The notes beneath the pieces were generated by a model that did no database searches, was not told where the DNA came from, and saw nothing but the letters and a program-made list of their open reading frames with translations. Shown piece by piece: positions 53,343-59,602 of a stretch of DNA of 64,000 bases; positions within the stretch are counted from its first letter, which is position 1, and each line of letters starts with the position of its first letter. This DNA comes from Lachnospiraceae bacterium (GTDB taxonomy: Bacteria > Bacillota > Clostridia > Lachnospirales > Lachnospiraceae): assembly GCA_024696005.1 (NCBI GenBank), contig JAILHF010000051.1, positions 496,001 through 560,000 on the forward strand, given 5' to 3'. A program made the position numbers and the translations under genes.

Positions 53343-54230
53343 TTACAGGATGCCGAAATTCTTCATCTCCGCTTCCAGGACCTTTGCATGCTCCGGCTCC
53401 ATCTCGGTGAGGGGTCTGCGCAGCACGCCGCTGCAGTGGCCCATCAGCTCCTCGGCCTTCTTCACCGGGATCGGGTTCACCTCGCAGAAGAGCGCGTTGA
53501 TCAGCGGAAGGGCCTTCAGCTGGATCTCGCGGCTTCCCGCCACATCCCCGTCAAAGAATTTCTGGCACATGTCGTGGGTCTGCTTCGGCGCCACATTGGA
53601 GAGCACGCTGATCACGCCCTTTCCTCCCAGGGAAAGCAGAGGCACTACCTGATCGTCGTTTCCGGAATACAGATCCACATCGTCTCCCGCCAGGCTCATC
53701 AGCTTTGCCACCTGGGAGATGTTGCCGGTCGCGTCTTTTACGCCGACGATGTTCTTCACCTCGCGGCAAAGGCTCACCACGGTCTCGGGCAGGATGTTCA
53801 CGCCGCCGGTGCGTCCCGGGATGTTATAGAGGATGATCGGAAGCTTCACGCTCTCCGCCACCATCGTAAAATGCTCCTTCAGTCCTTTCTGCGTGGCCTT
53901 GTTGTAATAGGGCGTCACTACCAGGAGCGCATCCGCCCCGCGCTTTTCCGCTTCCTGCGACAGATAGATCGCCGTCTCGGTGCAGTTGGAGCCGGTCCCC
54001 GCGATCACAGGGATGCGTCCCTTTACATACTTCACGCAGGCCTCGATCACATCCAGATGCTCCTCGTGCGTGAGCGTGGCTGCTTCGCCTGTCGTCCCGC
54101 ATACGATGATCGCATCGGTCCCGTTTGCGATCTGGAATTCAATGTTCTTCTCGAACTGTTCGTAATCCACCGAACGATCCGCTTTGAAAGGTGTGGTGAT
54201 AGCCACTCCCACTCCCTGAAATACAGCCAT
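53343..54230 (-). CDS. dapA: 4-hydroxy-tetrahydrodipicolinate synthase
   Basis: A 295-aa class I aldolase condensing pyruvate and aspartate semialdehyde, the first committed step to diaminopimelate and lysine. Motifs: CGTTGEAATLTHEEH, TPYYNKATQ, the catalytic Tyr in YNIPGRTG and Schiff-base Lys in VGVKDATGN. The ATG at 54230 has GGAGG upstream; the longer frame translates through the riboswitch terminator. Preceded by a full lysine riboswitch. Confidence 0.97.
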   Translation of the reverse strand: MAVFQGVGVAITTPFKADRSVDYEQFEKNIEFQIANGTDAIIVCGTTGEAATLTHEEHLDVIEACVKYVKGRIPVIAGTGSNCTETAIYLSQEAEKRGADALLVVTPYYNKATQKGLKEHFTMVAESVKLPIILYNIPGRTGGVNILPETVVSLCREVKNIVGVKDATGNISQVAKLMSLAGDDVDLYSGNDDQVVPLLSLGGKGVISVLSNVAPKQTHDMCQKFFDGDVAGSREIQLKALPLINALFCEVNPIPVKKAEELMGHCSGVLRRPLTEMEPEHAKVLEAEMKNFGIL

Positions 54231-54320
54231 TTCTTTCTCCTCCTTCTTTTTCCCGGCCCGCTTCGGGCCTTTGCTCCGCGGCGTCTTTCGCGGTCCGTCC
54301 TCATCGGGCGGCCGTTCAAT

Positions 54321-54348
54321 AAGAAAAGCCGACATCGAAAATGCCGGC
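54321..54348 (-). terminator. Riboswitch expression-platform terminator
   Basis: GCCGGCAT/ATGTCGGC stem with a TTTCG loop followed by TTTTCTT on the minus strand, between the aptamer and dapA. A second hairpin (GGCCCG-AAG-CGGGCC type) lies closer to the gene near 54262-54277. Confidence 0.88.
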
Positions 54349-54364
54349 GTGTTTCTCTTACTGT

Positions 54365-54531
54365 GATAGCGCCCCATCTTCGTTCCAAAGATGACAGTGA
54401 TACCGGTATTTCCGGCACCCCCAAGGCAGTCGGTATGGCCCCTTCCCCTTTCGGCGGTTTTGCCTTTCCCTTGCCTTCCCCTGCGCCCATCGCATCCGGC
54501 AGACTACTGATCAAACCCGCAACCTCTATCT
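54365..54531 (-). promoter_or_regulatory. Lysine riboswitch (L box)
   Basis: About 167 bases. The conserved blocks of the L box occur in order on the minus strand: GATAGAGGTTGCG, GATCAGTAG, AAGGCAAAACCGCCGAAAGG, GCCTTGGGGGTGCCG, CACTGTCATC and GATGGGGCGCTATC, the last pairing with the first to close the aptamer. Lysine binding should favour the downstream terminator and shut off dapA, dapB and possibly hisA. Confidence 0.95.
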
Positions 54532-54551
54532 CCTATTCAATTATACGCATC

Positions 54552-54580
54552 AATATACCACCAACGATATCTGCTGTCAA
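54552..54580 (-). promoter_or_regulatory. Promoter of the dapA riboswitch operon
   Basis: Minus-strand TTGACA (54575-54580), 17 bases, TATATT (54552-54557). Transcription would begin about 15 bases before the aptamer. Confidence 0.88.
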
Positions 54581-54612
54581 TCCCGCAAAACCAAAAACAG
54601 CGGAGCCGGCTC

Positions 54613-55236
54613 TTATCGGGTGATCTTCTCAAAATCAGCCTTGGGATGCTTGCAGATCGGGCAGATGAAATCATCCGGCAGCTCCTCACCCACGTATTCA
54701 TAGCCGCAGATCGTGCAGCGCCAGATCGTCTCTCCCTTGGCGGTCTGTCCGACGGCTTCGGGCTTCGGCTTGATGTTGGACTGGTAATAGCCGTAGGTGG
54801 CGGAAGGCGCGTTGCCGAGCACATCCATGTCCGTCACTTCGGCGATGAAGAGCGTGTGGCTCCCCAGCTCCACCTGCTTTGTGATCTTTGCCGACAGGAA
54901 GGCGTTGGTACCCTTCGTCACATAGGTCAGGCCGTTTGCGCTGCGTGCCACATCCGCAAAGCCCGCATACTTGTCCACGTCCCGTCCCGACTGGAAACCG
55001 AAACGCTTAAAGAGTTCAAAATCCGCCTCTTCGCTGATCACGGAAACGTTAAAGATCCCTGCCTGCTTCATCAGCTCATTCGTGTAGTTTGCGCAGTTGA
55101 CGGCAAGTGCGATCTGATTGGGTTCGGACGTCACCTGGATCGCCGTGTTCGTGATGCAGCCGTTGTCCTTCTCCCCGACACGGGTGGAAACAACGAACAA
55201 TCCGTACGACAGTGCATACATTGCTTTTTTATCCAT
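54613..55236 (-). CDS. Flavin reductase-rubredoxin (flavoredoxin/high-molecular-weight rubredoxin)
   Basis: A 207-aa protein. Residues 1-155 are a flavin reductase domain (ALSYGLFVVSTRVG, GCITNTAIQVTSEPN, FNVSVISEEADFELFKRFGFQSGRDVDK). A rubredoxin domain follows, with CTICGYEY and CPICKHP binding one iron. Such proteins move electrons from NAD(P)H through FMN to iron, usually to reduce oxygen or peroxides with a partner flavoprotein. The ATG at 55236 has GGAGGG upstream. Single gene with its own promoter, which carries an imperfect dyad across the -10. Confidence 0.92.
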   Translation of the reverse strand: MDKKAMYALSYGLFVVSTRVGEKDNGCITNTAIQVTSEPNQIALAVNCANYTNELMKQAGIFNVSVISEEADFELFKRFGFQSGRDVDKYAGFADVARSANGLTYVTKGTNAFLSAKITKQVELGSHTLFIAEVTDMDVLGNAPSATYGYYQSNIKPKPEAVGQTAKGETIWRCTICGYEYVGEELPDDFICPICKHPKADFEKITR

Positions 55237-55280
55237 GGCTTTACCCTCCTGCTTTACCGGATAGACTCTTGTACTGTTTT

Positions 55281-55317
55281 GTCCCGGCACACTCCGCTGC
55301 GTGCCTGCGGGCCGATA
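55281..55317 (-). repeat. Dispersed GC-rich hairpin element, copy 2
   Basis: The reverse complement reads ATCGGCCCGCAGGCACGCAG then CGGAGTGTGCCGGGAC, matching the element at 58279-58320. It lies in the 5' leader of the flavin reductase-rubredoxin gene. Confidence 0.65.
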
Positions 55318-55344
55318 CTCTGTCTGACAACACTTCCTCATGTT

Positions 55345-55373
55345 ATCATAATCTGCAGGCCCCCATCTGTCAA
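55345..55373 (-). promoter_or_regulatory. Promoter of the flavin reductase-rubredoxin gene, with dyad
   Basis: Minus-strand TTGACA (55368-55373), 17 bases, TATGAT (55345-55350). GATAACA and TGTTGTC eight bases apart (55325-55346) form an imperfect inverted repeat at the -10, a possible operator. Confidence 0.8.
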
Positions 55374-55381
55374 GGAACTTC

Positions 55382-58075
55382 TCACTCTCCCGCCTGCTTC
55401 CAGATGCTCCAGTTTTTTTCATCCAGCATGCTGTCATGAACGGCGTACCAGGGGCGGTCCGACGTGTCATACTGCGTGCGGTCCTCCTTCTCGTTCATTC
55501 CGTGCCTGTCCTCCGTTCCCGCCACATGAAGGACGCCCCGTTTGGGCTCATCCGTCATCCGCTTTCCCGTAAAGGGATTGACCGGCTCCACAAGCCCCGA
55601 TATTGCCAGCAGCGGAGCATCCGCATTTGTCATGAAGGCATCCGACACCGTAAATCCCCTGCTGTCAAAATCCTTGTACAGAAGGAGCGGGTTGAAGGAC
55701 ATGGCATCCACTTCTCCCCCGTTCATCAGCATGCTCTCCATCTGTCCCAGGGGATGTCCGTGGTCCGCCGCGATCACGATGCGGGTATTGTCATAGACTC
55801 CCTGCTCGCGCATCCAGTCAAAATAATTCCCCAGCAGCTGCAATGCCGCCATATTGGCCGCATAATGCGATTCGTAGATGGTGTAACCCAGTTCCAGATC
55901 CGGCCCATCCGCCCTCCGGCGTTTCGTCATGTCATAGCCGGTGTTGTCGACCACGGCGGCCGGCACGTAATCCGGCATCTGCAGGACGCTGGGCTCATGG
56001 GTGATGCTGTTCTGCAGCATCACGAAACCGCCGGTCCCGCTGTCCGTGATCTTCGTAAGCTGCGGCATGAGCTGCAGTTCCCTGTAATAATGCATGAAGC
56101 TTACCGAAAGATCCCGCACCTCGGAGGAAAGGACCATGTAATTTCCCCCGTCATAGAGTTCCTCCGTCAGAAGAAGCGGCGCCGAGCGCATGACCGAATA
56201 CCTGACAAAATAACGTTTTCTCTGTTCCAGGAGTCCCGCCATGTTTTCCGGGCTGTCATTGAATTTCCCCTCCATCTGATGCGCACCGATGTAGGGATAG
56301 GGATCGTAGATGGAAAGATCCGGGATGTTGTGATAGTTGGCCATCGGAGGGTCGTAAACATTCACCGCATAACCGGCCTTTCCGAAAAGGACCGGCAGCA
56401 CCGACAATGCCTCGTTATGCTTGATCCTGAGCAGCTCATCGCTTCTTTGGTTCATCGCCTCCGGCATATACTCATAGCCGCCGAAAAGCGACGGGCTCCC
56501 GATGGCCGTCTTCCAGCCAAAGGAAAGTGTATCGGGATAAAAAGTAAAACCGTCCAGTTTTTCCGCAAGCTCCGGCTTTTCATAAAGGATATAGGGGACG
56601 TAGGCACCGATTGCTCTATCCAGCATGATAAAGAGCACATTTTTCCCCTGCCGGTCCAGGACCGCCGTCTCCTTCAGATCCTCCCAGGCATATTTCTGCT
56701 CCGCTTTCTCCGTAGCCTCCGCGATGCCGGAAACCCGCACCACGCCCCAGACTGCGATGCCGATGCAGACAGCACAGACCAGCCGCGAGGCGCTGACGAT
56801 GAGCCGCTGCCTCTTCTTCCAGATCCGGGTGACCGCCGCAAAGACGCCCGCGGCCAGGGCAAGGTTCAAAAGGACGAGCCATAGCGGCGATCTTACCAGA
56901 CCGTCGTAGCGGAGATTGGAATTCAGGCTACCGTAGGACTGTCCGAAGAAGGATACGTTCAGGATCCCGTTCGCCAGAAGCCAGGCAAAAACAGGCCCCA
57001 GAATGGCAAGGCCTTTTTCATCCGCCACCAGTACGGCTATGCCGCCCCACAAAAGAAAGAGACCCGAAAAGACCAGCAAGGAATAGCCCGTATATACCCA
57101 GGGGTTCTGGCCGAAGTAGGGATCGATGAAATCCGCGGGGGAAGAGGCCGTCACGATCACCGGAAGGGTCACCCCGAAGAACAGGCTGAGGGCCAGAAGG
57201 ATCGGGATAAAGCTCCTCTTTTTCGTCCCGGCGGCCGTTCGCAGCGGCAGCAGATCCCCGAACGAGACCAGCAAAAACAAAAAGATCAGAAGCCAGAAGA
57301 ATCCGTGGTCGTGCACATACCAGTCCGCATATCCCAGTGCAATGACCTTCAGGAAGATATAATGCAGGGGAAGCAGGGCCATGAAAAAAGCCACCATCAA
57401 ACGTCGCCGTTTCGGAAAGACGCCCGCCAGGCTTCTCCCCAGCGAGATCAGATTGTTGCAGGTCCAGTAGATCAAAAGGCCCGCCGCCGAATCATACAGA
57501 AGGACCAGAAAGATCAGGGGCAGAAGAAAAGCCTGCAGCTTCTCTCTCCTGCTCTTGTCCTTTGAAAAAAAGAAAGCCGACAGGAGGTTTATGCCCGTCA
57601 TCACGAAAGGGAGCAGATTAAAGTGCCTGCCTCCCAGCACCAACAGAGCGTCCGGGTAAGCCAGATCCCGGATCTCACCGTAGGGAACCGCTTTCAGGAT
57701 GTTCAGGTCCGAGAGATAATGATAGGCCGCAATAAAAAAAGGGATCTGCAGAAGCAGCGGAAGACTACCCAAAAGCTGCCGCAGGGGAAGATACCCGCGA
57801 AGACGGTAATAGCGGTCCGTCATCATCTGCTTTTCATCCCCGGAAAACGTCTTTTTGATATGGGAAAGCCATCTCTCCATGGCCTTCTGTTCTTCCCGTT
57901 CCTTTTTCTGCAGTTGCTCCGCCCGTCTGTACAGGGGGGCCGTCAGAAGGTTCACGATGATGCTTAGGCCGATCAGGGCCGGCACCGGCGCAAGATAGAC
58001 ATTGTACAGCTTATACACCAGAACATCCATCAGATATTCCAGCGGCTGTATGAAGAACAGATATAAAAGTCTCAC
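55382..58075 (-). CDS. YidC-like/sulfatase fusion membrane protein (stand-alone copy)
   Basis: An 897-aa member. YidC-like part: FFIQPLEYLMDVLV, IVNLLTAPLY (Asn 42 for the groove Arg), GSLPLLLQIPFF 103-114, AGLLIYWTCNN 198-208. Middle TMs to about 450. Sulfatase part: IMLDRA (Asp 486), Thr 523 in GWKTAI before GGYEY, ITHEP (His 693), ADHG (Asp 771-Gly 773), FMTNAD, PVNPFTG, tail NWSIWKQ. Start is GTG at 58075, GGAG ten bases upstream. It is not coupled to another envelope gene; the next gene downstream has its own promoter seven bases after the stop. Closest in sequence to the 25964 and 10922 copies by eye. Confidence 0.87.
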   Translation of the reverse strand: MRLLYLFFIQPLEYLMDVLVYKLYNVYLAPVPALIGLSIIVNLLTAPLYRRAEQLQKKEREEQKAMERWLSHIKKTFSGDEKQMMTDRYYRLRGYLPLRQLLGSLPLLLQIPFFIAAYHYLSDLNILKAVPYGEIRDLAYPDALLVLGGRHFNLLPFVMTGINLLSAFFFSKDKSRREKLQAFLLPLIFLVLLYDSAAGLLIYWTCNNLISLGRSLAGVFPKRRRLMVAFFMALLPLHYIFLKVIALGYADWYVHDHGFFWLLIFLFLLVSFGDLLPLRTAAGTKKRSFIPILLALSLFFGVTLPVIVTASSPADFIDPYFGQNPWVYTGYSLLVFSGLFLLWGGIAVLVADEKGLAILGPVFAWLLANGILNVSFFGQSYGSLNSNLRYDGLVRSPLWLVLLNLALAAGVFAAVTRIWKKRQRLIVSASRLVCAVCIGIAVWGVVRVSGIAEATEKAEQKYAWEDLKETAVLDRQGKNVLFIMLDRAIGAYVPYILYEKPELAEKLDGFTFYPDTLSFGWKTAIGSPSLFGGYEYMPEAMNQRSDELLRIKHNEALSVLPVLFGKAGYAVNVYDPPMANYHNIPDLSIYDPYPYIGAHQMEGKFNDSPENMAGLLEQRKRYFVRYSVMRSAPLLLTEELYDGGNYMVLSSEVRDLSVSFMHYYRELQLMPQLTKITDSGTGGFVMLQNSITHEPSVLQMPDYVPAAVVDNTGYDMTKRRRADGPDLELGYTIYESHYAANMAALQLLGNYFDWMREQGVYDNTRIVIAADHGHPLGQMESMLMNGGEVDAMSFNPLLLYKDFDSRGFTVSDAFMTNADAPLLAISGLVEPVNPFTGKRMTDEPKRGVLHVAGTEDRHGMNEKEDRTQYDTSDRPWYAVHDSMLDEKNWSIWKQAGE

Positions 58076-58150
58076 TCCTGTTACACTCCGACAAGAATCC
58101 TCTCAAAGCCGATCCGGAGCATCGGATGATCCGCGCTCCGCCTTCCTATG

Positions 58151-58179
58151 AATCTACCACGCTTTAAGCACACGGTCAA
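58151..58179 (-). promoter_or_regulatory. Candidate promoter of the 55382-58075 gene
   Basis: Minus-strand TTGACC (58174-58179), 17 bases, TAGATT (58151-58156), about 75 bases before the GTG. Confidence 0.55.
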
Positions 58180-58189
58180 GCCTTGCTAC

Positions 58190-58213
58190 GGCTCTGCGGC
58201 CGGCCGCAGAGCC
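58190..58213. repeat. Perfect 24-bp palindrome
   Basis: GGCTCTGCGGCC followed by its exact complement, in the 338-base gap between the fusion gene and ilvE. It could form a cruciform or transcript hairpin; no T-run follows. Confidence 0.7.
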
Positions 58214-58221
58214 GCAGCACG

Positions 58222-58262
58222 CTTGCCGCCATGCATAAATCGGCTTCGCCGATTGCGGCAAG
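58222..58262. repeat. Nested hairpin
   Basis: Outer stem CTTGCCGC/GCGGCAAG, inner stem ATCGGC-TTC-GCCGAT. The inner TTC-loop hairpin has the same design as the one at about 6900-6916. Confidence 0.6.
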
Positions 58263-58278
58263 CCCGTCAGGCAGGAAA

Positions 58279-58320
58279 CCGGCCCGCAGCCACGCAGCGG
58301 AGTGCGTGGCTCGGGACCGG
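58279..58320 (+). repeat. Dispersed GC-rich hairpin element, copy 3
   Basis: CCGGCCCGCAGCCACGC, a short loop, then GTGCGTGGCTCGGGACCGG. The inner AGCCACGC pairs with GCGTGGCT and the ends CCGG/CCGG close it. Related copies are at 55281-55317 and 31327-31360. Confidence 0.7.
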
Positions 58321-58335
58321 AAGCGGTCCATACCC

Positions 58336-58364
58336 TTGACAGAGAAACAGCGCGGTTGTAAACT
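58336..58364 (+). promoter_or_regulatory. Promoter of ilvE
   Basis: TTGACA (58336-58341), 17 bases, TAAACT (58359-58364). The leader is only about 45 bases, so no T-box or attenuator is present. Confidence 0.8.
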
Positions 58365-58413
58365 GTTTTCTTAGTAAAAACTCATCCTATCACAGAAAGG
58401 AAGTTGATCAAAA

Positions 58414-59436
58414 ATGGAGAAGAAAGATCTGGACTGGTCGGCACTGGGCTTCGGTTATATCCAGACCGACAAGCGTTATGTTTCAAACTTCAAGGACGGT
58501 TCCTGGGACGAAGGCGCCCTCATCGATGACGCCAACATCGTTCTGAACGAATGTGCCTGCGTGCTGCAGTATGCGCAGACCTGCTTCGAGGGACTGAAAG
58601 CCTATACCACGGAAGACGGCCGTACCGTCTGCTTCCGCCCCGACCTGAATGCGGAAAGAATGTACAACACGGCTCTCCGTCTGGAGATGCCTCCCTTCCC
58701 GAAGGATCGCTTCATGGAAGCTGTCAAGCAGGTCGTGAAGGCCAACGAAGCCTGGGTTCCCCCCTACGGTTCCGGCGCGACCCTTTACCTGCGCCCTTAC
58801 ATGTTCGGTTCCAACGCGGTCATCGGTGTAAAGCCTGCGGATGAATACCAGTTCCGCATCCTGACCACGCCGGTGGGCCCTTATTTCAAAGGCGGCGTAA
58901 AGCCACTGACGCTCTGTGTCAGCGACTTTGACCGTGCGGCACCTCATGGCACCGGTCACATCAAAGCCGGGCTGAACTATGCCATGAGCCTGCATCCCAT
59001 TGTGGAAGCACACAAGGCCGGCTTTGCCGAGAACATGTATCTGGATGCGGCTACCCGCACCAAGGTTGAGGAGACCGGCGGTGCGAACTTCATCTTCGTG
59101 ACCAAGGACAACAAGGTCGTGACACCCAAGTCCGGTTCCATCCTGCCTTCCATCACGAGACGCTCCCTAATGCATGTTGCAAAGGAATATCTCGGTCTGG
59201 AAGCCGAGGAACGCGAGATCAGCTTCGAAGAAGTCAAGGATTTTGCTGAATGCGGACTTTGCGGGACCGCAGCCGTCATCTCTCCGGTAGGAAAGATCGT
59301 AAACCACGGCGAAGAGATCTGCTTCCCCAGCGGCATGGAAGAAATGGGGCCCACCACCAAAAAGCTTTACGAGACACTGACCGGCATCCAGATGGGCCGG
59401 CTCGATCCTCCCGAGGGCTGGATCGTAGAGATCTGA
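58414..59436 (+). CDS. ilvE: Branched-chain amino acid aminotransferase
   Basis: A 340-aa PLP enzyme of fold type IV, catalysing the last step in leucine, isoleucine and valine synthesis and the first in their breakdown. It is of the longer type close to mitochondrial BCAT: CFEGLKAYTTEDG, FRPDLNAERM, LYLRPYMFGS, the PLP lysine in GHIKAGLNYA, EETGGANFIFV and CGTAAVISPVG. AAAGGAAG lies upstream. Single gene with promoter and terminator. Confidence 0.97.
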   Translation: MEKKDLDWSALGFGYIQTDKRYVSNFKDGSWDEGALIDDANIVLNECACVLQYAQTCFEGLKAYTTEDGRTVCFRPDLNAERMYNTALRLEMPPFPKDRFMEAVKQVVKANEAWVPPYGSGATLYLRPYMFGSNAVIGVKPADEYQFRILTTPVGPYFKGGVKPLTLCVSDFDRAAPHGTGHIKAGLNYAMSLHPIVEAHKAGFAENMYLDAATRTKVEETGGANFIFVTKDNKVVTPKSGSILPSITRRSLMHVAKEYLGLEAEEREISFEEVKDFAECGLCGTAAVISPVGKIVNHGEEICFPSGMEEMGPTTKKLYETLTGIQMGRLDPPEGWIVEI

Positions 59437-59500
59437 TGTTACTGTCCTGTTGCCGCCGGCCTCTTAAACGGTAACGATCAGCCCCGTACGAATGACCATC

Positions 59501-59540
59501 AAAAAACGCCTGCATCCGAAAGGATCGCAAGCGTTTTTTA
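59501..59540 (+). terminator. Intrinsic terminator after ilvE
   Basis: AACGCCTGCATCC and GGATCGCAAGCGTT pair imperfectly around GAAA, followed by TTTTTT. Confidence 0.75.
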
Positions 59541-59602
59541 CTTCTGTTCCGTGGCCGGCCGCCGGACGCTGCACGTCTGCAGCCATGCGAAAACCGGACT
59601 CC

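Noticed and set aside
58190..58320. Terminator or CRISPR-like repeats before ilvE
   Set aside because: Several hairpins lie here but none is followed by a T-run, and there are no regularly spaced direct repeats.
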